Assembly: GCF_020520425.1 (NCBI RefSeq)
Contig: NC_079491.1
Location: 110,360,652-110,424,651, forward strand
DNA length: 64,000 bases
Reading direction: 5' to 3'
Source: Spinacia oleracea
Lineage: Eukaryota; Streptophyta; Magnoliopsida; Caryophyllales; Amaranthaceae
A program made the position numbers and the translations under genes. Each line of letters starts with the position of its first letter. The first letter of the stretch is position 1. The notes beneath the pieces are model-generated. The model worked only from the letters and a program-made list of their open reading frames with translations, was not told where the DNA came from and searched no databases. This document shows positions 46,201 to 59,343 of the stretch, one piece after another.

Positions 46201-47706
46201 CCATTCCATGAGGACTTTATGAAGTATATTGATTGTGAATCATGTGAACTTAAGTGTTGTGAATTCATGTTTGATGAGTGAACAAGCATGTGAGAATTGT
46301 TATTGAATCTATGTGAATGAGCATGTTATGGATTGATTAATGCTTTATAGATTCTATTGAACTAGCATGTTATGGACTTTATAATCGTTGAATTATGTCA
46401 AACATGTTGTTCAAATTGGTATGCATGTATGAGTGTTTCGTATGCAAGTTATTATGATTATGCTATTGTACGGGATGTCTAGCATACAATGAGCCTATTG
46501 AATATTGCCTCAGTGCATTGTTTATTATATTGCCTCAATGCATCGTTTATTCTACCGCAAGTGTAGAATACATTTAAAGAGTTTGTGTGAATTGAACTAA
46601 GGACTATTCGTGCTAAGGGAACATCCTGCATGTTAAGAAGGACAATGTTGGGTCGTCTCAATAGTGTTTTGAGATTGAACTATAGAGTAAATTCACTTGA
46701 GTCCTATGTTTGATCACAAGTCCTAAAGGATTAAAATGAAGTGTCATTGTTTAAGTATTCGTGTGTGTAATTGTTGAATTAGTTGTGAGCTATGTCTTTG
46801 GGTTGAGTCTTGAACTTAACATACTAATTAACATAAAGTGTAACCCGAATGAGCTTCAAAAATCTTGGAACGTATATACCTTGAGTATGAACAATGGGGG
46901 GAGTGGGGTCGGAGAAACTCGTACTCCTTGAATGATACAAGACGTTGTTTCATTCTTTTGGTTATTCGCTTATTAAATGCGCAGGAATTCCGTCGGTATG
47001 GTCCGAGTGTCGGTAGAAAGCCCAACTCTATATTATTTGGTGTTTGGTGGGCTCCCAACACCCTCAGTTTCCCTCAGTGGGTTTTGTTATTATATTTTAC
47101 CCGTTCGAAGCTAAATTCTTATTAATCAATGAGTTAAGAGTCGTGTCAACTCTTGAGTATGTCTTCATGATTAATTGATTTAATTGAATGGCGTTTGCAT
47201 GTGGATTGTCTTTATTGTTGAGTGAAGCATGTTAGACTAGGATTTCGTTCTAGCTTGTTCGTACTCAGCTTTTGCTGTTCGTGCTTCATGTCTTTTGGTC
47301 ATGGCCTTCGCCTTAATGACCCTATGATGATCCAGCATTGCACTTGCATTGTTGGGGAGTAGATTTCAATAAGCAGGTTGGTAGAGATAACTTGCGGGAG
47401 AAGTTATCATGGGAATAGTGATGAGAGACTATTTCATCTTTCGCATTTATAAACTTTATTTCTGATTTATAGTCATGACTACTATCACTATTTTTAAACG
47501 ATTTATTACTTTGGTGGGCCTTGATGATTCCAAGTTGTTTTAATGATCATTACTACTTAAATACGTTTTGAAAGTTAGTTATTTCTGCTGCGTAATTCTG
47601 GTAAATAGCCTTAGTCGTTATCACGGTGGCGGTAATATCTTGGTATTTCTTCTATATTAGTCGGAAAAAGGTAATTATATATATAAGGAATTACCAGGGT
47701 ATTACA
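46201..47706. other. Unassigned stretch, possibly a solo LTR
   Basis: No gene. The part 47230-47420 (TTCGTACTCAGC, TTGCTGTTCGTG and an AGATAACTTG region) looks like LTR sequence of a Ty3/gypsy Del/Tekay type, and the stretch ends in a possible LTR terminus (GGTATTACA at 47706). No matching start or target duplication was found. Confidence 0.35.
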
Positions 47707-48228
47707 GATGTGGCTCATAGAATCAAAGAAGGTTGGTTAACGTGGAAAAGTGCCAAATGGTTCCTATGTGATCCAGGCATGCCCCAAAGATTGAAGGGAA
47801 AATTCTACCGCACGACAATTCGACCAGCGTTGTTATACGGCAGGAAATGATGGGCAGTGAATCATTGTCACGTGCTTAAGATGAATGTGGCAGAGATGCG
47901 CATGTTACGTTGGATGTGTAGGCATACAAGAAAGGATCGTTTGAGGAATGAGATTATTAGGAAGAAGGTAGGGGTTGCACCGATTGCGTTTAAGATGATG
48001 GAAAATCGTTTAAGGTGGTTTGAGCATGTAAGCAGAAGATCAAGTGATGCCCCAGTTAGGAGGCTAGAAGGGTGACAAAGTGATAAAATTGCAAGGGGTA
48101 GGGGAATACCTAAGAAAACTTGGAGGAAGGTGATTGAGTACGATATGAACCTACTTGGGATTGAGGAGAATATGGCGTTGGATAGGACAGAGTGGAGGGA
48201 GAGAATATACGTTGATGACTTCATTTGA
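47707..48228 (+). pseudogene. C-terminal piece of RTE LINE reverse transcriptase
   Basis: Reads DVAHRIKEGWLTWKSA, then [46 protein letters not shown] and ending YVDDFI. Two in-frame stops: TGA at 47848-47850 and TGA at 48073-48075. The frame does not change. The RT palm with its catalytic aspartates lies upstream and is missing. Confidence 0.85.
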
Positions 48229-48385
48229 CTTATGCATCTTCCATTTTTATTTTATTTTATTTTTAGTTTTATTTTTTTATTGTTATTTTTTTATTTTTTT
48301 ATTGTTATTTTTTTATTTTATTTTAAATGCTATTTCGAAAGGTGCTTATTTTACTTATATCTAGTTTAAACTTTGTTTTTTATTA

Positions 48386-48713
48386 CTCCCTCCGTCCCGG
48401 AATACTCGACCCGGTTTGACCGGCACAGAGTTTAAGGGACTTGAATTGACTTATTTAATTTAATAGGTAGTAGTTGATAGTGGGGTATTATTTTAATGTA
48501 GTTAGTGGGAAATGTGTAAAGGATTAGGTTAGGGGAGAGTAGGGGTTGAATTTTTAATTATTTTTTGTATGGAGTAGGGGGTAGGTGGATTAATAGGGAT
48601 GGAGTGAGAAAATAATATAATATTGTTAGAATATTTCCATTTTTAGAAACAGGTCAAGTATTAAGGGACGGCCCGATAAGGAAAACAGGTCAAGTATTCC
48701 GGGACGGAGGGAG
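48386..48713. mobile_element. Stowaway-like MITE
   Basis: Terminal inverted repeats CTCCCTCCGTCCCGGAATAC and its complement, flanked by TA on both sides (48384-48385, 48714-48715). 328 bp, no coding sequence. This fits Tc1/mariner-derived Stowaway elements. It sits in the LINE 3' UTR, so it is younger. Confidence 0.9.
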
Positions 48714-48972
48714 TATTATTTAATTTTTTGTATTTTGTATCCCTTAAATTATTTATTTATTTATTTATTTAAATTTTTTTGTAATATATATGTATAGAAG
48801 TGCTTATTTTACTTATATCTATTTTAAACTTTATTTATTTTTATTATCGCTTATAATTTTTTTTTCTTTTAACTTCCCCCTCCTTTTTGGTTTGTTCTGG
48901 TCACATTGACGATCTCCTATGACGATTCATGTTAGCCTACCCCAAATCATTTTGGGGCTAAGGCTTTGTTGG

Positions 48973-49003
<31 letters not shown>

Positions 49004-49010
49004 ATTGTTA

Positions 49011-50252
<1,242 letters not shown>

Positions 50253-50562
50253 ATCATGATCTGGTGAGAACCACCCCTTAAGATGAGAACTGAGAACCAA
50301 TCTCAACTGTCGATCGAACGAATCTAAGGGCTGTAAATCTATCCGAAAAACCGAAATAAGTAAGGGTAATATCGTAATTTAGCCGCGTTGAATGACCTCC
50401 CCATTCTACTCACTTTTCAGATTTTCTTTCTCTCTCTTCCTCCTTCCTCTCCTGCGAATTCTCTCAACCTCTCTCGCTGCCAATCTCCTTCTCCTTCTTT
50501 CTCATACTTTCTTCTTCCAAATTCATATTCTTGGATTTGTTTTTGGTTTTTTCCATTGCCCA

Positions 50563-50815
50563 GGTAATCTGCTCTTCAATTTTTATTTTCGAACAATTGA
50601 AATTAGGGTTTTAGTTCTTATTCGTATTTTTATGTTGTGTTTACTTTTTCTTCTGTTTTGTTTACTTTTCGTCGATGCTGTGTTTACTTTTCATTATTTT
50701 TTGTTTACTTTTACTCGATGTTGTGTTTACTTTTACTCGATGTTGTGTTTACTTTTGTTGATAATTTCTTTCCTTTTGGTAATTTTGTCTTACTCTGTGT
50801 TCTGTTTATTTCAGA
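50563..50815 (+). other. Probable 5' UTR intron of the MULE transposase gene
   Basis: Donor GCCCAG|GTAATC at about 50562 and acceptor TTTATTTCAG|AATATG at 50815. The intron holds repeated GTTTACTTTT units. An open frame upstream of the ATG at 50818 crosses it and reads as hydrophobic low-complexity sequence, not protein-like. Confidence 0.65.
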
Positions 50816-50817
50816 AT

Positions 50818-53191
50818 ATGAACGAGGGTGATGGAGCATTACCTACTTCTTTGTTAAATTCAGTTACAGAGATTAATCATTCAACTAGTAGTGTTGTTAC
50901 TGATTCAACTAGTAATGATGATACTTCAAGCCTCATCAACTCACCTAGGGTGTGTTACTCCCCTAAAGGATCCAAGGAGTACATTGCAGGCTGTTTGCAT
51001 CATCTTAAACCTAGTGTTGGTATGATTTTTTATTCTTTAAAAGATGCTGAACTTTTTTATAAAGTTTATGCTGCTCACTGTGGTTTTCAAGTGCGCAATG
51101 GGACTGATAAAAAGGGAAAACAAACTGTTGGAAAAGAAATTGTTGAAGTGATACTTCTCAAATATTTGCTTTGTACTAAGCAAGGTTATTTTCAACCCAA
51201 GCCTAGAAATCAGGATGCTGAGTGTAGTCAAACGCGGAAAAGAAGTGTGACCCGTTCTGGTTGCTCTGCTTGTATTCGGTTACAGTATAGTTCTGGTGGT
51301 AAATATGTGATTTATTATTTTCATGAGGGCCATTCTCATCCTTTTTTAACCCCGAGCTCTATACCCTTTACTAAAGAGTCTAGGCAGTTGACTCAGGTGC
51401 AAAAGCAATATATTTTTAATAATGCCAAAGTGAATATAGGGCCTGTTAAGTCCTATAGGATGAGTAAAGAACATTGTGGAAGTTATAACAACGTTCGTGG
51501 TACAAAAACTGATTTTAAAAACTTTTATCGTGATTTGAAAGTTTATATAGGCGACAAAGATGCGTTTATGTTCAAGGAAAATTTTGAGAGGAAAGTACAG
51601 GCTTCTAATGGGGGTTTTTACTTTGATTATTGTGTTGACAAGCATAAACATCTTACTCGTGCTTTTTGGGCTGATTCAATCTGTAGGAAAAATTATGCAT
51701 TATTTGGGGATGTTGTTACTTTTGATAGTACATATGATACAAACAAATATTGTTTAGTTTTTTCTCCTTTCACTGGGGTTGATCACCACAAAAAGTGTGT
51801 CACTTTTGGTTCAGCTTTGTTGTCCAAAGAAGATACTGACTCTTTTGTTTGGTTGTTTGAGACATTTTTGAAGTGCATGGGTAATTGTGAACCTTATTGT
51901 TTGCTCGCGGATCAAGATCCTGCCATGTCAATTGTTATAGAGAAAGTGTTTGAAACGACTAAACCGCTTTTATGGATGTGGCATATAATGCGTAAGGTGC
52001 CTGATAAAGTTGGCCCTGTTCTTTGCAGAGAAACTGATTTTTTGAAGAAGTTAAATGCAGTGGTATGGGATTCTGATTTGGATCCAACTGAGTTTGTATC
52101 CAGCTGGGAAGCTGTGATGAAAGAATTTAGTTTAGAAAATCATGATTGGCTTAGTTATATGTTTAAAATCAAACATAAATGGATCCCAGCTTACTTTAGA
52201 GATCTTTTTATGGGTGCCTTGTTGCGAGTTACTTCTCGTTCTGAAGGGGAAAACAATTTCTTTTGTCATTTTACAAATCCACATGTCACTTTAGTTGAGT
52301 TTGCTCTACGTTATGATAGCGCGCTTGATGCCCAAAGACATGAACAAGATGAGTTGGTTAAGAAATCCAAAAATCTTTCTTCACTTGTTACTCCTTTACA
52401 ATTAGAAAAGCAAGCATCGTTGTTTTATACACACGCACTTTTTTATGAATTTCAACAAGAGTGTGAGGCAGCATGTTTTGCATGTGGTATAGAGAGTTGC
52501 AATTCATGTTATGGTGATGGTGAAGAGTTTTTTGTTGTTTATGATAATGAGAGGCGCAAGAATTATGATGTTATTTTTGACACGAGTTCTAATGATAGTA
52601 CATGCAGTTGTAGAAAGTTTGAGAGTGAAGGGATATTGTGTAGACATATCTTGTTTATAATGAAGGGCAAGTTCTTATGTGAAATTCCATCTAAGTATTT
52701 GGTGCGTCGTTGGTCAAAAGATGCCCTTAAGCAACCCATGTCTAATTTCGAAGGTTGGTCATTTGTGGAAGATTCTTCAAGGAGTGATAGAAAAAAAACA
52801 ACTTCTCTCTGATTGTTTGTCTAAAATGTTTTCTTGTGTGAGTTTGGCCGAGGACACAGAAGATAACTTGTTTGAATTAGTTGAGAAATTAAGTGTGTTT
52901 GAGGAGGAATTGAAGAAAAAGAAGTGCGGTGAAGGCGATGCAACTAGGAAAGACCAAACTGCTTCTGATGCTGATATACTTGAGCTACTTGTTGGCTCAA
53001 AGTCTGGGGAGGTTGATGTTCTCCCTCCTAATGTTTGTCTTACCAAGGGATCTGGAAGAAGTTCCAAGAGGCTAAAGAGTGCGAAAGAGAAAGCAGTTGA
53101 AGTAAATACCACTGCAAAGAAGGGACGTACATGCAAAGCTTGTGGCCAGTCAGGGGTAAACCACGACAGCCGTAACTGTCCAAACAAATGA
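50818..53191 (+). pseudogene. FAR1-type MULE transposase with one frameshift
   Basis: Start MNEGDGALPTS just after the intron acceptor. A FAR1 DNA-binding domain comes first (about 51010-51330: ELFYKVYAAHCGFQVR, CSACIRLQYSSGG and HEGHSHPF). The MULE catalytic core follows, with FGDVVTFDSTYDTNKY, LLADQDPAM and SEGENNFF, which likely provide the acidic triad. A SWIM zinc finger reads CSCRKFESEGILCRHIL at about 52600-52655. A one-base length change in an A run (52792-52799) shifts the frame at about codon 660. The shifted frame continues LLSDCLSKMFSC and ends in a CCHC-like knuckle, CKACGQSGVNHDSRNC, with a stop at 53189. It would excise and insert the element. It could also be a host FAR1-related gene, but the neighbours favour a transposon. 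Confidence 0.85.
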
Positions 53192-53345
53192 CAGTGGGTA
53201 CTGCTTAATTTTTTTTTATTTTAATTTCATTTACTTTTACTTTTAATTCATTTACTTTTGCTGATTCTTTATTTACTTTCTACTAATCAGGATCTTAGGA
53301 TGAACCAAGTCCAACCAAATGACAGTGGGTACTGCTGAATTTCTG
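53178..53345 (+). repeat. Duplicated transposase 3' end
   Basis: CCAAACAAATGACAGTGGGT near 53178 recurs as CAACCAAATGACAGTGGGTA near 53312, each followed by TTT-rich sequence with TTTACTTTT units. The period is about 134 bp. Confidence 0.75.
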
Positions 53346-55007
53346 TTTTATTTTTTTTAATTTTATATACTTTTATTTTTAATTCATCTACTTTTAGTTT
53401 AAAATTTTCTATTTTTACTTTCATTTCATTTAACTATTACTGATTCTTTGTTCACTTTATACTAATCTATATCTGAATTTGTACCAATTATTTATGCACT
53501 TGCAGGTGTCTGCTAGTTTGGCGTTTTGTGGATCTTACGGCGCAATGGAATGAGCTATAAATGAAGGACGGACAAGAAATAAGGAGCATTTTACTTATTT
53601 CCTATAAAAAGGAGGTCTTAATATTTTATTATGTAGTCTTAAGAGAACTTTGAACAGATTTTGAATTTATGCTTTTCAAGTAGGATTATTTGAATTTTAG
53701 TTTTATTAATTTTGGATTACAAAGTAACCATGTATTTAGTATAATTTTTTTTTTTGCTTAAATGTTTTTTTCATGTTTAGTACAATCCTACCTCCTATGT
53801 TTCTTAATTTTAATTCTAATGTCAATTTGTTTACTTTAAATGATTCTTTGTTTACTTTTTTGTGATTGGCATTACTTTATTATTGATCAAATTGTAACCA
53901 ATTGTGAGGTAGAATTATTCAGATTAACAAGTTTGATTGATCTTTTTATAAAGGGAAATACCAGTAGTTGCCCTCATTTTTTGACACTTAGTTTTGGTAG
54001 CCAATAAATAACTGAAACTCTCGAACTAGCCTTGTTGTTTTATTTAATACTCCAACTTGACATCAATAAGTTTTTTCCATATATTTTGGGTGAAATATCC
54101 AACCATAGTTCTCTTTTTAAATCTCTTCGTCGCAAATGTCTTACAACCTTCACTATGACAAAAACCCCAAAAGAAAAGATTGGTCAAGGCCAAAGTAGTT
54201 GTCTTTGATGGTGTTGGCAACGCAAGAGTTTGAAATAAAGGTGATTGACATAGAAACCAAAGGCGTATCACGTATGAGTACAAGATTGTTAAAGAAACAC
54301 TAAAAGTAAACTGGATTAATTTCAAAGTAAACTCATTATTTTCTTTAGTAAACAAAATATATTTAGGTAGCAGATAGTTGTATCACGTATGAGTACAAGA
54401 TTGTTAAAGAAACACTAAAAGTAAACTGGATTAATTTCAAAGTAAACTCATTATCTTCTTTAGTAAACAAAATATATTTAGGTAGCAGATAGCTCTAGTC
54501 ACAGCTCTAGTCAGGCTACTTTTTAATAATAGTACTTACAATAACCTAAGTTAACCAAGTCAACTGCCTATATGATATTTACTATTTTTTCCAATATATT
54601 GTTATATTATAATCACAAAAAAAATCTTCATTTGACGCTTTATCTCCTTTCACCGCTTCCATTTATCTCCTTCACCACCTATAGCATTAAAAATTAATAG
54701 TTGTATTAGTTTACTTCAGGATGAAAATAGTAAGAGTTATTAATATAAAATAATGCAAAAAAAATTTAAGACATGCTTTAGGAGGCGAAGGAGAACTTTG
54801 ATAGACGATGTATAAAACAAATAATTAAGCACATTAGGAACAACCATTCACAAATAGTTAAATATATATGTTTTTCAACTTCACCTTTCAAGCTTGTATG
54901 CATTTCAACTTCAGTCATCTTTTTCCTCTTCTGCTGCTAATACATTCCTTTTAGCTTGTACCTTTTAACAAATTTTATTCAAAAGTAAACTTTAGATACG
55001 TTTTGAT
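53346..55007. other. Spacer between MULE transposase and Ulp1-like gene
   Basis: AT-rich with scattered TTTACTTTT motifs and a 116-bp tandem duplication (54264-54495). No gene supported. Confidence 0.5.
54264..54495. repeat. 116-bp tandem duplication
   Basis: GTATCACGTATGAGTACAAG starts at 54264 and again at 54380. The two copies are nearly identical. Confidence 0.9.
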
Positions 55008-57248
55008 CTAAACAGAACATAACATGTAATCTTTGTTAAACACATAATTGTAACAATAAGCAAGCATAAATCTCACTTTCTTTGATTCCCAGTCTTCAAC
55101 TCTTTTGATTAGTTTGTCTTTCACCATATTCTTATCATGCAAAACAATCTTCATTGCACAATGCATTTGAAAATGTGTGTATCTTTCAACCTCCTGAAAT
55201 ATACAAGGAATAAGAAAAACGAATTGAAGTCTATAACAAAAAATTTCAACAACACAATAATAATATATTAAAAGTAAGACCAAATATAAGTGCTACTTAC
55301 ATTTATAATTCGGCCAAGTTTAATTTTATCAACTCCATCATAAAATTGCATATTCATTATCAAATACACACCAGATGCATTTTCTTCTTTTTTCTGGAAC
55401 GGTAAATCAAGAATCCTCAAGTTGTAGGTCAACACTTTGTCAGCTTTTGGATGCTTGATACTCTTCAACAACTTCTTCATTTGAGCAACCTGGACAATTT
55501 TAACAATTTTGTTTACTTTTGTATAGTTTTCATTTACTTTTGTATAGTTTCCATTTACTTTTGTATAGTTTTCATTTACTTTCAGCCTTTAACTACATAA
55601 TTCATTCACAAGTTCTTAAAACCAGAAACGAATCCACAAATCAAAATGTCAACTCTGAAATAGTTGACCAGAAATAACAAAAGAAAAAGCAACAGAGGCA
55701 GCAGCTCAAAATAAAAATATCAGATCGTTTTAAATTCACTTATACAGTACTACTTCAGTTGATAATCTCAGAACCTATCAGGTTGAAACAGGGTATAGTT
55801 GGTGCTTTGTCAAGGTATTAGGGCCATATTGTCTATGATGTTCAGGAAAAGCAGAGAGCCTAAAATAACAACAGATTTTCAGCCTTAAGATTCTCATTCT
55901 CATCTAACAACAGATTTTCAGGCTTAAGATTATTGTCTGAGACCCCACAACTACGACAATAATCAATTGCACTAATAAGTTATTGGAAATAAAAAAAAAA
56001 AAGAGGTTGTACAGACTTATATCATTTAGAATATTTACTTTTAGGTTAGTTTAATTAATCTACTTTTACTAATTAATTATTTACTTTTCAGGCCAACTAA
56101 TTTACTTTTTAAAAAAAATTGATAAAGCCAAATATTGTTAACTTTTACCTATTTCTTTCACTGAAATCACGTAATAATATCTTATTTATTTTCCTTTTAA
56201 AGAGAGTATATATTCAATTCACTTTCTACAATTTTCATTTAAATTACTTCAAGTCTATAATCTAACATTTCCCTAACTGAGTAACAATCGGCAACAACAC
56301 CAACTCAAACATAACACCCTAAGACAGACTGCAAGTTTAGAATCAGGATAGCAGCCTCACGAGTTTACTTCTGAGCATAATTCATTAACTAGTACCAAGT
56401 TTCGTTCCAGTTTTTAAAACTACTTCATTCTTACTCAATCAATCAGTTTTTAGAGGCAACCAAACTGTTTGAAGAACTAAGAGCTTGGAAAAGGATCATA
56501 AAAGAAAATGAAACAATTTTGATAGTCGATAAATAACTAAGAAAAGTAAATGAAACTAATTTAGTGGAGTTCACTCTACGTTAAATCCTTACCATGGCTT
56601 TTATGAATTCTGAAATTTCAGCCCATTCTTCATTTGTTTCATACAGGATGCTATCCAAATGATCAATTGTCTCATTCTTGAAGTTTATCACAGCACAAAA
56701 GAAGTGATCCTTAAGCAATAAAGGAACAAAAACCTGTGCGCAAGTGAAAAATGCAAATTAAAGTAATTTCGAAAAATAGTAAACAAACTAAAAACATTTA
56801 CACTATCAATAAAACATTAAAGAATATAGATTTCTTACACAATCACATTTTTTAATGTCATTGAACTCCAGCTCTGCTTCGACCCAATCCTCCCACATCT
56901 TCAACAACGGTGCCACAGTTTTCTTTCCTTTCAAATATATGCAATCCTCAAGTGCTTCCTGCAATGTATAAATTTGAATATAAAATATCTTTAGATTTAC
57001 ATTTCAGACGAAAAACTAAAGTCTACATATTTTATATTATAAGAGTGTTTATGTAATTTACCATATGATCCAGAGTAAAATAGAATCTCTTTGCATCATT
57101 TGCGTCCTTCTCAATAGTAGCATCATGGTAATTCATATAAAATGCCCAAGCTGTGACGAGGTTAGATGTTGGATTTTTCAAATTCAACAAAGAATGTAAA
57201 TCTCCTCTTGTTACTTCAATGGACTCTCCAAACCATGCAAATGTTTCA
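55008..57248 (-). CDS. Ulp1-like cysteine protease gene of the MULE, five exons, catalytic Cys lost
   Basis: Minus-strand exons with GT-AG borders: 57062-57248 ([18 protein letters not shown]), 56839-56958 ([19 protein letters not shown]), 56593-56733 ([20 protein letters not shown], with the catalytic His and a DxxxD region), 55301-55489 ([14 protein letters not shown] and [14 protein letters not shown]) and 55008-55193 ([16 protein letters not shown] to the stop at 55008). The C48/Ulp1 family removes SUMO-like modifiers. The Cys usually in DCG is replaced in the NASG position, so protease activity is doubtful. The first exon may be further upstream; I did not find a clear ATG. Such genes are carried by Kaonashi-type MULEs with unknown role. 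Confidence 0.7.
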
Positions 57249-58329
57249 CTGTAAATTAAAATTTTGCTTCTGTAAGTTTTAACAAAACAAAAGTAGGCAA
57301 AATAACACTTAAAGTAAATGTAACTACTTGAAAAGTAAACCAAATATTTTTTAAAAATAAATGACTCATCACAAGGGACTGTAAAGTCAAAATTCTTCCA
57401 TATGCTTGGTATTGACTTGGGTAAGGGCAACTTGTTAGTCTTGCTGACCTAGTTATTAAGGCCTAACTAAAATCAAGTGGTTAGAAAGTCCAATTCAACT
57501 ACGATAGCCTTGTGCAAGTATATTTGGGCAAATCTGCATTATTTCAGTCAGCCTAGTTTAACAGTATAAACAATCGATTTTAACTTAATGTAAATCAAAA
57601 ATTTCAGTAGCATAATTATTGTTTTGTGTTTACACATTGATCATAATGAGGTTGACAACCGGGATTCCGATCCCCGGTAGGTCTGTGGTAAATGGAATGT
57701 TTTCTGAAGAAACATTAAAACATTTCCTTTACTTTAAACACAACAGCATTTACTTTAAAATCAAATCAGTCTACAAAAAGCTATTTTAAGTTTTTAACAC
57801 CTCATAATTCAATCACACTTATTCTAACATGCACAACCCTTAGAAACTAACCACAACAATTCACAGAAGATGAACCACATTTACACCCAACCACGCGTCC
57901 ATTCATACACCAGGCTACGCATAGCGCAAACAAGCATCAAATATTACCATTTACGAAAATACGAAAGACTATAGCACACTAGCATTATATTCTTGACTGC
58001 AACTTTGTCATGCCATCACCTTTTGATATGTCCAACAAAGCTCACAAAAAATTTACCATGAAAACTGAAATAATTAAAAACCTAAAAATGTACTTGAACT
58101 AAACTAGAGTCATTACCAAGAAACACAAGAAAACATTAGCAGCAGTTTGTTATCTATTTACTTTCATAGATATTTTGTTTACTTTAATTGAGATTTTGTT
58201 TACTTTTTATATTAGTGTTACATATACAGCCAACATGATAAGAATAAGAAGAATATAAGAGAAGAACAACAAGAAGATATGAAGGCAAGAGGAAAAGAAA
58301 GAAGTAGATGAAAAAATTAAATTTTACCT
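57249..58329. other. Spacer between the two Ulp1-like genes
   Basis: No clear exon. A minus-strand frame continues to 57430 but reads as an intron-like extension of the exon at 57248. TTTACTTTT motifs are frequent. Confidence 0.4.
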
Positions 58330-58812
58330 CATATTCTTTTCGTCTTCGATTGCCATATAATCTAACATTTGTTGAAATTGTGTTGACCATTCATCAACAA
58401 TCCATTTGCTAGCCGCATTCATGAATGTTGATAGGAAGGGAAAGGATTGCCTCTGATCACCTTTTTCTGGATCTTCCCTTGTTCTTTTGTTTCCCCCTTC
58501 ACTTTTCATTTTTCCAGTGATTTTGAATTCTTCTACCTTGGCTATCAACTCATTTCATATGAGATTGTAATCAGATGTTGCAAGATTGGCGCATATTAGA
58601 GCTCGATAGAGCTTCCTGGTATTTGTCAGTCCTAGATCGCAGCTGTAATTCTCTCCTTTGAAAGATAACAAGTGCATCATCAAAAAGATACCACAATCCA
58701 TTGTGGTTCTTTTTTCCGCTTTCCAATCAAAGTCTACCTCTTCATAAGTGTACTCCTTAACATCTTTTGCTTTTGGGTGTTTCATGTTTTGAAACACAAC
58801 TGCCATTTCTTC
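58330..58812 (-). pseudogene. Second Ulp1-like copy, last exon(s), catalytic Cys kept
   Basis: After the acceptor TAGACAG (58813) it reads EEMAVVFQNMKHPKAKDV, then TTMDCGIFLMMHLLSFKG with the DCG of the active site. An in-frame TGA at about 58553 follows SDYNLI. The same frame goes on for about 70 codons, charged and Lys/Glu-rich, to AIEDEKNMR. The His/Asp part is not found upstream, so the copy is partial. It aligns with the 55301-55489 exon of the neighbour, including the PKA and DFDW segments. Confidence 0.75.
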
Positions 58813-59316
58813 TGTCTACAAAAACCAAAAGTAAACAGTTTATACTTAAAAGTAAATAAATAATTTAATTTTGTAAACATCATTTAATAAAAGAGAATAT
58901 AAAAAAATAAAATAAAAAACATTACCACCATTGACACCACCAGAATATAAAAAAAACATTACCATTATTTAATAAAAGAGAATATAAAAAAAACAAACAG
59001 GATGACAACATATCACCAGAACCAATTAACTAAATACTCTATATCCTAATTTAGATTTCTGGCATTACAGAAGTTGAGTGCGCAAAAAATACCCATTATT
59101 GATTTCTTTCTTTTTTTGTTATCTACCCAGATAGAAAATCAATGCAAATTGTCCTAATGAAAATCAATGCAAAATCAACAAAAAATCAAGTGTAGAAAAA
59201 AGAACAAAATCACACCTTTATAACAAAATAGCACACAAAGTTCAACACATAGTGGCATTAAATAAACTGTTCAACACATAGTGGCATTAAATAAACTGTT
59301 TATACTTGAAAGTAAA
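58813..59316. other. AT-rich right part of the MULE
   Basis: No gene. A short direct repeat around TTCAACACATAGTGGCATTA occurs at about 59239 and 59271. Confidence 0.5.
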
Positions 59317-59343
59317 CTAGTTTTAAGCCCGTGCGATGCACGG

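Larger units (their letters stand above)
47707..49010 (+). mobile_element. RTE-type LINE, 3' end
   Basis: The C-terminal end of a LINE reverse transcriptase, a 3' UTR, and the characteristic terminus CCCCAAATCATTTTGGGG followed by CTAAGGCTTTG and a (TTG)n tail at 48970-49010. Plant RTE elements end in such TTG tails. 5'-truncated. Confidence 0.85.
50253..59316. mobile_element. MULE with Ulp1-like genes (Kaonashi-like), edges uncertain
   Basis: A FAR1-type MULE transposase on the plus strand, then an antisense Ulp1-like protease gene and a second partial Ulp1-like copy. MULEs carrying Ulp1-like protease genes (Kaonashi type) are known in plants. The short motif TTTACTTTT is scattered through introns and spacers across this interval, which supports treating it as one unit. 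The left edge may be GATCTGGTGAGAACCACCCC at 50259. No inverted copy of it was found on the right, so the right edge is set by the Helitron. Confidence 0.6.

Noticed and set aside
50392..50817. 142-codon extension before the MULE transposase start
   Set aside because: Hydrophobic, repeat-driven sequence across a likely 5' UTR intron; the protein-like part begins at the ATG at 50818.
57440..57720. tRNA- or SINE-like fragment with GATTCCGATCCCC
   Set aside because: The B-box is poor, and no A-box, tail or target duplication was found.
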